Below the pieces are notes generated by a model. The model saw only the letters and a list, made by a program, of their open reading frames with translations. It was not told where the DNA came from and made no database searches. From Scheffersomyces stipitis CBS 6054 (taxonomy: Eukaryota > Ascomycota > Pichiomycetes > Serinales > Debaryomycetaceae): DNA of 64,000 bases. The position numbers and the translations under genes were made by a program. Position 1 is the stretch's first letter; every line of letters starts with the position of its first letter. The DNA is taken from assembly GCF_000209165.1 (NCBI RefSeq), contig NC_009044.1:372001-436000 (forward strand). Direction: 5' to 3'. Shown here one piece after another: positions 9,457 to 20,644 of the stretch.

Positions 9457-12400
9457 TCTTAAAATCAATTTGAAGTGGATGTTTACCTCATCATTGAGAT
9501 AATTCAATTCGAGTAACTTTCCCTGTTACAATTTTTCAGTCTAACCAAATATTAGTGTCACAAAATCATAATACAGTATCCATCTAATCCGGGGCATCTA
9601 CATCTACATTAACGTCCGTAATAAATATATTGTCAATTATTGATCTTGATAAGCTCAAAACAATATGTTGAATAGATGAAATATCCAGAGCGAGATCCTT
9701 CTAGAGAGAATCTCTTAGATTAATTTCAAATAGCGTGATATCATCATGTACTGTGCTGTAGGATGGGAAATTGATCTGCACAGCCATTTTGCAAGCTCAC
9801 ATCATTTCTATTTTCTATGTAAATAGGCTGTGTGAGCCACTCTACAAAGCACCAGTCTGCAATTCAAAACCTTGCAAAGCTGATATTAAATAAATTGCTA
9901 TTGAGGCGCAAGGGACAACCGTTTGCTGGGTGGGTGAGCAAAGCCGCTAAAGCTTTCATTCTCGGCTCAGACCATTAACTACTCCTTCCTATATTGTTCA
10001 AAATCCTGAAAGATCTCCACGGCCTGAGCCCATTTTTCTATCAGCTCGCCTCACAGAACTAAAGCCGCCAATACCTTCCAACGTCTCCTCGATCAACTAT
10101 ATCTCGCTTATTGTTTTCAATATTGTGCGACAACCTAAAAGTACGAGGCGGTTGCGAAAAACTTCGACCGAACTGTTTGGTTAATGCTACTGTCGATGGT
10201 CCAAATGTAGGTAAACGACAGTAATTGCATCATCGCAATGATTACAAAGAATGAATCGTTTTCGTAACACCTAATTTGCAGCAGCTTCTATTTACGCTTC
10301 TATTTTCGTTCAACTGAAACTAGCGAAAACGTATCAATGGATAGAAGGAATTAAGCCCAGCTCCTAGTTCACAGGACAGACTAAGAAAGCGGAGTATCTC
10401 AAAGTCGGAGCCTTTCCATATCCAAAAACTATTGTAGATCGTTTCAATGTTTGAACCATGATGGCAGACCTCTTTCCCAAACAGCTCTACCTCCTGCCCA
10501 TATAGGTAATCAAACCTCGATTCAGAACACGGTAGAGTGATTGAAGGAAAACCTGCCGCATGTCAAAGTGATTGAATTCTAGATTTCCATGAAGGAATAC
10601 GATTAAGAAGCGTGCATATCATGATACATTATTTTATATTGCGGAGAAAAAATAGATTCTGTGCAGACAGAGAGCTTGATGCAGCGGCACATCAAGGTTT
10701 GAGCTCCTGCAGTCATCTGCAAGTAATAAGTGGATACTTAACTCCATTGTTTCAGAATAGTTCTTAAGCATGAAATACGCATTGTCTATAGTGGCATACT
10801 GAACAAAACTTAAATAGTTTGATGTGGAATTTCGCCTGATAGCCAAAGCGGATATGTCCAACTAATAGGGAATTGTGACTATTTATTTTTGGTGAGTGAG
10901 AAATTCAGTTTGTAAATTGAGTCCCAGTTGACTCGTCTGTAGTCATCTTCTGATAATCTCTGACATTGTAATTTTCCATTGTGGAATGTTCTCGGGGTCG
11001 GCGGAGTCTGGCGTCAGCTGCTGATCCAACGACAAATGACGTCCAGTCTATCGCAATTAGGACACCTCGGGTGGCCCCATCGTATTGTTTCGTGGGTATG
11101 TACTACAGGAAGTTCTTGAATGCATTGTATTTTGTTGTAGAGGAGCGAAGGCTTTCTTCTTGTCATCAGAGGAAAATGGCTTCGGCGCTGGAGAAATTTT
11201 GGGAAAGCCCTTCGCTCCGTTCTCCACAGTATACTATGCTACAAATAATTCCGAGTATTCCAAGAGAACAATGCAATGGAAAAACCTCAGAATCACGAAT
11301 ACGCTGTGAAAAATATCCATATAAAAGGCATTCAGGGAGGAGATCAAACTGGCCCGAAGCCAGAGTCATCGCAGCTTGGTGGTAATCAAGCGGGGAGTGA
11401 TAGTATTGTTGCTCATCGTAGCCTGTGTAAACCACATTACTCTCGTTCGTAATAAGGGGAACAATACTCTTGGACTTGTGAGTTATATTAATAATAGCAT
11501 AGAAAATATCTCGAGAAAATAACCGTCGCCATCATCAGCTGGAGGATAAGATCTTAAAACAAGTCTCTGGAAAGAAGTTGCTAAAAGTAAAAGTTGAAAC
11601 ACTTCACTGTTGCAGCACAACTTTCACAAGGAAAATATGGCGCCATTCCCCCGAATATTCTTAGAATAGACGGCTTCAGATTCTCGTATGCAGCTGAGCT
11701 TCGAGAAAACGAAAATCACAATCTTGAGCTTCTTCAACCCGGATCCACCCTCATTTGGAGGCTGACACATTGGAATTAGAACTTGATCTAAATCTGGAAG
11801 TCAGAATCAACCTCGAGGCGGATTGTGGCGAGTAAAATGCACGAAATGAACCTATTGAGATCAACAACATAACTAATTGGGAACAGGTATATTATGTTAC
11901 TATACTGTGATCAGTGCTTGTCGTTCGGACTGAGCCTAGTGCGGCGTAGGATCGTAGTCCTATTGGCTTCGTATATTCAACTATTACATATAAGTCTGCT
12001 AACAAATAAAAAAATCTGGGGTTATTTCTGATTGCGATTAGAAGACGTAGTTTTTCCGAATTTATTCGATGTCTTGAAGCTATCCATGCTTCTAGAAATC
12101 CTAAGCTTGGTGAAGCAAAGCACAGTGTAGTTATCCAGTAGTTTCTAAAGGTTCAGGTGGCTAGAACCAACTTATCCTCTTGACGCATATACTCTTATTA
12201 TTTATTATTTTTCATACAGTACCTTCAATTCATGCTGAAGAAACGCACAGCAAAAAAAAAATCAGTGCTGCTTTATCACCACTTGAAATTTCAACCTGTC
12301 TTCTGTACTTCCCCTGTCTTTCAGTAAATCAATAATGGGAAAAGCCTCCAGATAAGAAAAACAAGGGAGGCCAACTATAAGGTTATTATTATATCACCTG

Positions 12401-13623
12401 GTGGACAAAAGGAGTCACTGGTTGGTGTATGTGGATTGTTGAGGTGGAGCAATTGGTTCTCTTGTACCAAGTAGTTTACTAAATCACATTTCAGGCACAG
12501 TCGCGCTGCAGATACAAAGCCGACCAATTTGATCTGAAGATGAGGAGACTCTCGTTTCGGCAAGGGCAACCTAATCTGGGTGAGCAGGACAAATTGGGCC
12601 GAGCTCTAGAGGATAGCCGGTCAAGTTAGTTCGCAGGCAAATTTGGGAGTAAGTCTAAAATATTCAACCTAAAAATATCTGCAAATCCACAGAAAATATC
12701 CTGCCCACAAGATGCTAGTTTTACCCGATCGGGATGAGTTATTATTCGAATTCGATTTAGCAAACCTTAAACCTCAAGCAAAAGAAAGTCCAGAGTCTAG
12801 TGGCAGAATAAGACTAGCGATGATCACAACCATACCAACCCTTCTTAAACCCAACCTGCCAGAAAATAATAATCTGTAGCATAATCACGACAGTTGCTAA
12901 TTTCACAACCCTGCAAGAATGGGTTACTTACGGAGGAGCCGCCAAAATTCCTTCATCTCTTATATATTGGTCCGAGATCATCACTATATAGACAGGATTT
13001 TAGCCTTACTTGTGCTTTCCTCCCTGAATCGAATTCTGTTAAATAGACATAAGTCTGGTATGAACGATTGAATTCTTCAAAATTTTGTATTGTGGTTCTC
13101 TTCGAAGTGTTTGTCGCTCTCTGTCTTTCTCTATTTAGTCTCGTTATTTGTCTGTGTCTTCATTGATATTGTTGCAGTCCGTCGTCCCACCTTCTGCTGC
13201 TCGTTTTCCTAGCCTCAACTTGGGAACAGCACCAATTATTCCAGACCACCCGCAATAATCATATAGAAGCATTGCCAGGCGATACCGCAGTTGATCACAC
13301 GGCGCTGGCTCCATATTAATCGGTCTATCTCGCAACACCCGAACGGACTCCAATAAGCCATCCTTCTCATCACCAGTCCAGAAAACCCCTCAAAACTCGG
13401 ATTATACAATACCAACAATAGTGACATTACATCATAATTCTAAACGCCCCCTACAACATTATATAAAGTCAGCTGGATATAAGATCGAGTCCTATTCCAC
13501 CCAAACTTCACCAGATTCTAACAATTGGTTCCACAGCCTCGTCATTACATCATCCCGGTCGCTCACTAATACTCTCGCACTATAGCCTGCCTAAACCAGA
13601 AAATACTCGGACTATCTTGAATC
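9457..13623. promoter_or_regulatory. 4.2-kb gene-free region upstream of the XBP1-like regulator
   Basis: No open frame here has a plausible length, composition or family signature; the longest (10981-11385) is unlike any protein I know. A short purine stretch AAAAAAAAA lies at 12253-12261, and GC content rises modestly at 13140-13620, next to the regulator. Spacers of this size are rare in this window and typical of promoters of highly regulated yeast transcription factors, often with long 5' leaders. An unannotated non-coding RNA or a 5'-UTR intron cannot be excluded from sequence alone. Confidence 0.5.
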
Positions 13624-16083
13624 ATGATTCCGAATCATTTCTATCCTGGGAGTCCTGGTCCGCAGGGCCCGACATCGTATCCATTCACTCCTCGACAAGG
13701 TCCTTTTCACGACGTATATCAAGATTACCATTCCGAATTACATCCTGAAACATCCAAAAATTCGCCTGTTAACCAGATAAAACCAAGGACTGCGACATCG
13801 CCACCTTCAACAACGTCACCAAGGCATGTAGCCAGCAGCCACCATCCACATCATAGTAGTATCTGTCTTCCTCCTATCCACTCGTCTGTGCTTCATATAC
13901 TCCCAATGAACTCTTCACCTCAAACATCCTCAGCTCCATATACTCCACATCAAAGCCAACACCAAAACCAGCAGCAGCACCACCAGCAACTTCCATTGAT
14001 TGATCTCAACCTGCCCGGAGGTTTAGCATCATCGTCTACATCGTCTTCAATATCTTCTTCTTCGTCATACTCGCGGCTCCCGTTGCTTCCACCGCCCAAC
14101 ATCGAGAACACTTCACCTTCAACGACTGCGAAAATTCTTCCTCATTTTTCGCAGCCACTAAATAACCCACTGCAGCATCTTCACCAACACCCTCATCAGT
14201 TTGCGCCACATTCACCGGTGTTCCAACCACATTTGGAGCCTCCAGTTCTCTACAAGTTTCCCGTTTTTGATGCCAACCATAACCGCGAACTTTACAATAG
14301 TATGATACAGAACGGCTCTTCGTCCAATTCCCCTTCATCCTCTTCTTCTAAGCTACCCGCCAGATCCACCTTTAAGCACCAGAAGTCCAGGTCCCTTCCT
14401 TCAAAGAACATGAACTATCTGCCAACTTCTCCAGAAATTTCGGCACGCTTCAACCAGCCACAGAGGGCCCGTAGCCACCACAACCAGAATCTGAACCAAA
14501 TCAAGTACAAGTCTATGAACAACTCTGCCTCTCTGTACCAGGGCCATAAGAAACAACACAAGCACGACCATCACGGTGTTGGGGTGTTGGCTACTACTCT
14601 CATCACGAAGAACAGCATCCATTATCCTATTCATCAGTTGCCTGCGGTTCTAGAATCGGACACGGCTGTTTCTCCAGAAAAGTACTACCATTTGAAAAAT
14701 AAAGTCTATTCCATCATTGAAGTAAAAAAGTACTCGACTTCTGCTATAGACCCCTTCAGAAACTACTTGACAGTGTATGAGTATCTGATTCATGATCATT
14801 GGATCATCTGGGATTACGAGATAGGCTTTGTTCATTTGACCGGGATCTGGAAGGCTTCGCTCAGCGCCTTGATAAATGAGAACATAAGCTCTTCGTATGG
14901 ACCTACCAGTTCGAACTTAAAGGCGGACATCGTCAAGTTATTGGAATCGACTCCAAAACAATACCACCCTTACATCAAGAGAATAAGAGGAGGCTTCCTC
15001 AAGATCCAGGGAACATGGTTGCCATATAAGCTCTGTAAGATTTTAGCAAGAAGATTCTGCTTTTATATCAGATATGAGTTGATTCCCATCTTCGGAGCTG
15101 ATTTTCCAGAATACTGTTTGCGCCCAACAGACAGAGGCTTTGGTGAGTTGAAGTTGGACGAAATCCCAGAGTTAGAACAGTTGGAAACATTAATACCTCA
15201 CCTGACCGTCTTGGCTCAAACGGCTGCAGCTCAAGCTATTGCTGATAGTCCCAAAGTAGAGGTTCCTAAGAAGAAGAAATCAATTTCAACTTCAGAACCA
15301 AAAAATAAACCAGTTCAAGCAGCATCTTCCAATCTGGATTTGAGAAAACTTCAACCGAATGTTCAGATAGAAGTTCCTGTTCGAAATGCGTTTATACCTT
15401 TGCCTCCACTTCCTACTGTCAACACCACTATTGCTGCTCCTCCAAAGCCTGCATTGCTTGAGTCTCCCATCTTCACCAGCAAGAGAAATCTGGAACCATT
15501 TACAACAAATACAGGCTCTGTATCGTCGTTCCAATCATCAACTTCAAGCTATTCGTCTTCAACATCATTAATTTCTCCTGTGGCATCGTCGGCCACTCAG
15601 CCTTCAGTGGGTAGTTATAATAGTCTTGACTTGCCTTATAACGATGTTATTGATATTGTCAATGCTTCCAAGTGCCTACAGTCTTTAAGCAAGTCATCGG
15701 TGTCTCTGGAATCTGTAAAGATTCCGAAACTCACGAACAGCTTGTCAGACTCTGATCTCAACTACGCGAAGAATAAAACTGAAGTAGACGACGAAGATGA
15801 TGACATTGATGTAGACGATGTTAATTGCAACAACCAAAGTATAGAAACTAAGAACTACACTATCAGTTCGGAACCATATAATAATAGTGGGATATCCACC
15901 ATTCTCTTGGCTGCTGGACTCAGCGAACGAAGATCGTCTATTTCGGATATAAAGGGAACTGGAGCTGAAGTTTCGTCTCTTCGGACAACTGGAGGCGCGG
16001 CTACGTCAGATGCTTCTGTAGATGGTCCTGATCAATTAAAACAAAGAAGAGTTAGTATGAAAATCAACGACTTGTTGACTTGA
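13624..16083 (+). CDS. Xbp1-like APSES/KilA-N transcriptional regulator
   Basis: 819 residues. The first 340 are low-complexity (Ser, Pro, His, Gln runs). Residues about 355-500 form an APSES/KilA-N domain: GIWKASLSALINENI, YHPYIKRIRGGFLKIQGTW, then LAKILARRFCFYIRYEL-like sequence and IFGADFPEYCL. The GGFLKIQGTWLPY...LARRFC...IRYELIPIFG pattern is that of S. cerevisiae Xbp1, a stress- and starvation-induced repressor, and not of Mbp1/Swi4, which also carry ankyrin repeats absent here. The C-terminal third is Ser-rich with an acidic run (DDEDDDIDVDD) and ends in KINDLLT. The protein is likely nuclear. The 4.2-kb upstream spacer suggests complex regulation. Assignment to the Xbp1 type is confident; direct orthology is not proven. 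Confidence 0.72.
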   Translation: MIPNHFYPGSPGPQGPTSYPFTPRQGPFHDVYQDYHSELHPETSKNSPVNQIKPRTATSPPSTTSPRHVASSHHPHHSSICLPPIHSSVLHILPMNSSPQTSSAPYTPHQSQHQNQQQHHQQLPLIDLNLPGGLASSSTSSSISSSSSYSRLPLLPPPNIENTSPSTTAKILPHFSQPLNNPLQHLHQHPHQFAPHSPVFQPHLEPPVLYKFPVFDANHNRELYNSMIQNGSSSNSPSSSSSKLPARSTFKHQKSRSLPSKNMNYLPTSPEISARFNQPQRARSHHNQNLNQIKYKSMNNSASLYQGHKKQHKHDHHGVGVLATTLITKNSIHYPIHQLPAVLESDTAVSPEKYYHLKNKVYSIIEVKKYSTSAIDPFRNYLTVYEYLIHDHWIIWDYEIGFVHLTGIWKASLSALINENISSSYGPTSSNLKADIVKLLESTPKQYHPYIKRIRGGFLKIQGTWLPYKLCKILARRFCFYIRYELIPIFGADFPEYCLRPTDRGFGELKLDEIPELEQLETLIPHLTVLAQTAAAQAIADSPKVEVPKKKKSISTSEPKNKPVQAASSNLDLRKLQPNVQIEVPVRNAFIPLPPLPTVNTTIAAPPKPALLESPIFTSKRNLEPFTTNTGSVSSFQSSTSSYSSSTSLISPVASSATQPSVGSYNSLDLPYNDVIDIVNASKCLQSLSKSSVSLESVKIPKLTNSLSDSDLNYAKNKTEVDDEDDDIDVDDVNCNNQSIETKNYTISSEPYNNSGISTILLAAGLSERRSSISDIKGTGAEVSSLRTTGGAATSDASVDGPDQLKQRRVSMKINDLLT

Positions 16084-16652
16084 AATGCTATTTATTAACG
16101 CTAACAAAACTACCAATGTCATTTCTACTATGATTTTCCAGAGCAACGGAAAAACTTACGTTAATGTTATTTATTATTACCAATCACGGTATGTCTATTT
16201 TTAAGGACAAGGGGAAAAGTTACACCCACTTTATGTACTTGGTTATCTATTTCTTGGTGATATGATTGACGGTGCCTATTGATAAAACTATACACTATTT
16301 GTTTCTCTTTTAATGTTCATCTTGTATGTCACGCCCTTTCTATATATTATCGGTTCAATTCATGGTGTAATTAATATAACGTAGAGTAGAAAGGTGCTAG
16401 TTTTGGTGCTACATAAATACTGAAGAGTTGCAGCCAATGCACGAAGTGCTGCAACCATGGATGAAAATCTGATCTCCGGATTTGATCACGTGATTGAAAT
16501 CTCACTTCCGACCACAATATCAACGTCTGGAAAAGTGACACTTGTATAGTATGTAGAGTGAGTTTGATCTACCTGAAAACCAACTGGAAAAAAGTGGATA
16601 ACAGCCTGTAGGTAACGCTGTACGTGCTTTGGCGTATCAATTTTCAATAACA
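16084..16652. promoter_or_regulatory. Intergenic, COG6 promoter with a Cbf1-type E-box
   Basis: The perfect 10-bp palindrome ATCACGTGAT at 16485-16494 contains CACGTG and lies about 160 bases before COG6. It is a Cbf1-type site. The rest is the AT-rich 3' flank of the regulator gene. The frame upstream of the COG6 ATG opens only at a TTG (16629). Confidence 0.5.
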
Positions 16653-19052
16653 ATGGATTTTGTAGATTTTGATTCGTTTCTGAATGATGAAATTACTGGC
16701 GAAGATAATTTACCCCATCCACAGCCAGCATTATCGCTTCCTATAACCTCAAATATTGAGACTATTGGCAAAAGGATTTCGAGTTTGAACACGATAACTC
16801 GAAGCTTGTTGAAATTTGAGGGTACTGACGAGGAAGAAGGCGAAAGTTCTTCAGAAAATGCCTCTAAAGAAAATGAATTGGCTCAGAAGTACGCTCAAAT
16901 GTCATTGAATTTCTTGAAGAAGGAAGAGACTCAACATGGTAGTGACGGGAAAATTGCCAATGGTGTAGATGGAAAGTCTTACAATGACTTTGAGCATTCA
17001 AAAGCGACATTGTCGACCAGATTGTCGCGTGTGTTAAACGATTCGTTGAGCGAAACGTTACTCCGTGAGATATTTTCCCATTTGGAGGACAAGTATTCCA
17101 GCTACGATGATTCCATAGACGAGTTGATAGAGCCCGGAGTTGTTGGATCTATGAGCCGAAAAAAGTTACGTGGCAAAGTGGAAAACGAATTGATCAAGAA
17201 CCAGAGTTTGGTTCTTAAGGAATATCAGCCTGTAATCAAGCAATTGAAAGTTGTAGAAGACAGGTTGTCGAAGCTTAACGATTTGAACAAAGTCACCAAC
17301 GACAACATAGAAAACAAGTTCAAGTATTCGAGCGAGTTTAATACTAAGGTGAAAGAGTTGAACAGTGAGAAAAGACTTATAAACTTGAAGAAGAATTTAC
17401 TCATCAACTTCAAGGCTAAGTTCACCTTGAATGAGTATGAAGAGTTTGTCTTGGATTCTGGGGATATCAATGACGAATTCTTTACAGTGTTAAAGAAGGC
17501 TGAAGAGATCAATGCAAACTGTTCCATTTTGTTGTCGATTGAAAATCCTCAGCTAGGATTGAAAATAATGTCGAAGAGCAACCATTTGATCAACAGATCT
17601 GTAGAGAGAATCATCAATTTCACCAACAAAACGTTGAGCAATTTGTACTCATTGAACTCCAAGGCTCGTTTGCGCACTTTGCACCAATGCATGCGATACT
17701 TGAAGAACAAACTCAACTACTTCTCCAATGTCGTCAACACATTTGTAGATTCCAGAGCCAAAGTATTGGTAGATGACTTTTTGAGCCAGATTCAGGGCAA
17801 TTTGGATAGCAATGGAAACGTTTCGACTTTTAAGAGAAGATCTCTGTCGATTTCAAGTGAAACTTCCTCGAGACCCATTTATGTTTCTGCTCATGATCCT
17901 ATTCGTTTCATTGGTGATCTTCTTGCCTACGTCCACTCGCTCGTCGTAAACGAGTCAGATACCATCATCAGCATTTTCACATTCGAGACTTCCGAAAGCG
18001 AAGTAGAAAAAAAGGAGTTTGAAACTATCATCAAAGACATTATAGACAAAATTCTCAAGTCGTTGGTGAAACCTGTGAAATCAAAAGTTACCCAAATCAT
18101 TTCAGCCGAAACCAAGTTGTCCACGAGTTACTCGATCTTCAACTTGGTCGAATTGTATTCCATGATGTTTACAAAACAGTTACTGGATACCAGTGAAGTA
18201 TCTATAGCGTTGAAACTGTTAGTAAAAGCCTCACAAGATAGATTAGCCTCTATTATAAGCAACAGATTGGCCAGCATTAGAACGAGTAACCTGGCGCAGT
18301 TGGAGTTGAATCTTGATTTGCAGCCACCTGAATGGATCATAGAATTCTACTCGGATCTTCTTCCAATTTTAGACCAAACTACAACTGATACGATCTTCAA
18401 CTTTACTGCAGAAGAAAACGAAGAGTTCATGAAGTTGCTTGTGGATGAACCTATCGAAATCTTTTTTGAGCACATTGGTAGCAACAAAATCTTTGAATCC
18501 AAAAAAGATCAATTGATTCTTAAGCATAACTTCTTGGATTTAATTTTATCCAAACTATTACCCATCACCATTGTGAGCGATAAAGTGATCGAGATCAACG
18601 AAATGATCAATACTTTAACTCAAGAGTTGACCCAATTACAACTTGAAGCAATTTTGAAGGAATGTGGTCTCTATGATTACTACAACATTGTCAACATGAT
18701 CTGTCCCTTCAGTGACGACTTCTTCGACACGTCTATTTACGAGCCAATCAAAGAAAACCAATTGTACAATAAGTCGGAATTGCTTAAGATTAATGAAATC
18801 ATCCAGAGTTATATTCCAAATGCATTACTTGACATCCAGCTGTCGCTATTGAAGCTAAACCCACCTAGTATTGTCAATGAAGTTACCACGAATGCGTCGC
18901 TTGAATTTGTAAAGTACTATGGCAAGTTGAGCCAAATAAACAGTGCATTTTTACAAGAAACATTTACCTGGTCCGACTTTGAAATCGCAACCTTGTTAGG
19001 TGTAGATGAAGACTACACTGAATTCATAAAATTGGTAGCCAATTCTGGTTAA
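16653..19052 (+). CDS. COG6: Conserved oligomeric Golgi complex subunit 6
   Basis: 799 residues from the ATG at 16653, the first in the frame; S. cerevisiae Cog6 is 839. After an acidic N-terminus comes the Cog6 domain: LSTRLSRVLNDSLSE, an extended charged coiled coil (about 170-260), and an all-helical body with RTLHQCMRYLKNKLNYFSNV near residue 350. Cog6 belongs to lobe B of the COG tether, which captures intra-Golgi retrograde vesicles and keeps glycosyltransferases in place. A second COG subunit, COG4, lies about 31 kb away in the same window. The call rests on overall Cog6 architecture and these blocks. Only 90 bases separate its stop from the converging DPH1 gene. Confidence 0.85.
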   Translation: MDFVDFDSFLNDEITGEDNLPHPQPALSLPITSNIETIGKRISSLNTITRSLLKFEGTDEEEGESSSENASKENELAQKYAQMSLNFLKKEETQHGSDGKIANGVDGKSYNDFEHSKATLSTRLSRVLNDSLSETLLREIFSHLEDKYSSYDDSIDELIEPGVVGSMSRKKLRGKVENELIKNQSLVLKEYQPVIKQLKVVEDRLSKLNDLNKVTNDNIENKFKYSSEFNTKVKELNSEKRLINLKKNLLINFKAKFTLNEYEEFVLDSGDINDEFFTVLKKAEEINANCSILLSIENPQLGLKIMSKSNHLINRSVERIINFTNKTLSNLYSLNSKARLRTLHQCMRYLKNKLNYFSNVVNTFVDSRAKVLVDDFLSQIQGNLDSNGNVSTFKRRSLSISSETSSRPIYVSAHDPIRFIGDLLAYVHSLVVNESDTIISIFTFETSESEVEKKEFETIIKDIIDKILKSLVKPVKSKVTQIISAETKLSTSYSIFNLVELYSMMFTKQLLDTSEVSIALKLLVKASQDRLASIISNRLASIRTSNLAQLELNLDLQPPEWIIEFYSDLLPILDQTTTDTIFNFTAEENEEFMKLLVDEPIEIFFEHIGSNKIFESKKDQLILKHNFLDLILSKLLPITIVSDKVIEINEMINTLTQELTQLQLEAILKECGLYDYYNIVNMICPFSDDFFDTSIYEPIKENQLYNKSELLKINEIIQSYIPNALLDIQLSLLKLNPPSIVNEVTTNASLEFVKYYGKLSQINSAFLQETFTWSDFEIATLLGVDEDYTEFIKLVANSG

Positions 19053-19142
19053 GTCATCATAAAAGTCATTTATATTACATCTATGTATTATAATGGTTAG
19101 AGTAAGCTTTAAAGTGCTCTAATAACACCGGTTATATTCCTG

Positions 19143-20408
19143 TTATATAACGTTGATATGGTCGGGGATTTTTCCTCGTCCATAGCCGTCCTTAGCATAG
19201 TAATCCATAGGATAATACTTTTCACTCCATTTAGTATCTTGTTCTAGCATCACCATAGCCTCGTAAGGAGTTAGTAGCGGCTTGTTGAAGGCGTAACCCC
19301 AGTCTATAGATAATCTGGGGCAGGCCACTTGCACAAAGGCGTCTACATCATCAAACATCGAAAGCTTCTGAGGAAAAATTTCACTCAAGATGATCTTGAC
19401 TACCTGAATGCCTCGAGAAGATAACGATTGCTCAAGCTTGTCTAGAGTTACGGGGTTTCCTTGCCTTCCAAGAGCTCCGAGTATGAGGCCTATCTTCTTT
19501 GCTTTTGATGCTGTCTTTATGGCATCGTCTCTTACCTGGATCATTTCCTTCTGGTCGTAATACTCTCTGGTGAACTTTCTTGAGTAAGGGTCGTATCTAT
19601 ATGCTGGGATTTCTGGGTTGTGGATCATGGAACTTTCCAAGTGGAAACGGCCATCTCCGATGTATATCATTCCGCTTATATGATCCTTGTTGAGTCTGGC
19701 CGATGTGCAGCCCAATACTTCACCCTTGGAAAGAGGTCTAGTCTGGGGAGGTATTAAGTATATAGGTTTCTCTGAATCGCTCTCTAGTTTGGCTTTCGCG
19801 CTGTGAATAGTGGGGTTGAACTGAATAGTACCAAACACAGCTAATTGCGAGCCTTGGTCGAAGTTTAACTTGATCGTGTTGATCAAATGGGATTCATCGA
19901 TGTTGATGGTGACAAAAACGTACAACACCTTGATGGCAGTGATGTCTATAGGAACCAAACATGAATGGGCATAATGAACAATGAAGTCACAATCAAGTGA
20001 TCTAGCCGTATAGTCGTCGATACAACACGCACCATATGATACATCTCCCATCACTACAGTTTCGACTTCACAGAACTGCTCCAAGATATCAGAAATGATC
20101 AATGAGTAGATTAGCAAGCCTTCGGGCATCTGGAGAGCAACTCTTTTGGCGCCATGTTTTTTGATATTCCATACAGTCTTCTGAATTTCAAAGTTGTAAT
20201 TCGATGGCAAAAGCTTTATCGCTTCATTCAACTCCTTGTCGTTCAAAATATCGTCAGGGATCTGGTTCATGACTCTCCCTAGATGTTTGTTCTTGGTAGA
20301 AGAAACTAAAGCAGATCCATTTTCAGAAGATTCATCAGGTGCTCCAGGTTTCTTTCCCACAAAACGTCTTCTCGGTACTTTCTTGCTGGTTTCAATAGCT
20401 TCCACCAT
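19143..20408 (-). CDS. DPH1: Diphthamide biosynthesis protein 1 (radical 3-amino-3-carboxypropyl transferase)
   Basis: 421 residues against 425 in S. cerevisiae. The three conserved cysteine blocks are present: YGACCIDDYTA (about 125), VHYAHSCLVPI (about 147) and VACPRLSIDWG (about 363), which ligate the [4Fe-4S] cluster. GALGRQGNPVTL also matches the family. Dph1 acts with Dph2 to move the 3-amino-3-carboxypropyl group from SAM to the target histidine of elongation factor 2, the first step of diphthamide synthesis in the cytosol. Dph2 differs in cysteine pattern and length, so Dph1 is the better call. It is divergent from SHQ1 across 236 bases; both proteins serve the translation apparatus. 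Confidence 0.9.
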   Translation of the reverse strand: MVEAIETSKKVPRRRFVGKKPGAPDESSENGSALVSSTKNKHLGRVMNQIPDDILNDKELNEAIKLLPSNYNFEIQKTVWNIKKHGAKRVALQMPEGLLIYSLIISDILEQFCEVETVVMGDVSYGACCIDDYTARSLDCDFIVHYAHSCLVPIDITAIKVLYVFVTINIDESHLINTIKLNFDQGSQLAVFGTIQFNPTIHSAKAKLESDSEKPIYLIPPQTRPLSKGEVLGCTSARLNKDHISGMIYIGDGRFHLESSMIHNPEIPAYRYDPYSRKFTREYYDQKEMIQVRDDAIKTASKAKKIGLILGALGRQGNPVTLDKLEQSLSSRGIQVVKIILSEIFPQKLSMFDDVDAFVQVACPRLSIDWGYAFNKPLLTPYEAMVMLEQDTKWSEKYYPMDYYAKDGYGRGKIPDHINVI

Positions 20409-20644
20409 TCTGAGTTATACAAGCGCTTAAGTTGTTACAAGCAAGAAAGGAGGAATACTAGCTTAAAAGAGATTCGATTAGTTATAATCTCAATACTGGA
20501 GTCGCACCAAAAAAAATCGTAATCACATCGTGCGGCTCACATTTGCAACTGTTAGTCTAACCATTATCAGAATGAAGTCATAACTTTTGTTTACGTCTTT
20601 TTAAGAATTCTATTTTATTGTGCCTAAGTCTTCCCTCGTTTGCT

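Noticed and set aside
10981..11385. 134-codon open frame in the 4.2-kb spacer
   Set aside because: Composition is unlike a protein family and it overlaps other frames of similar length on the opposite strand. There is no domain, and random frames of this size are expected in a long spacer.
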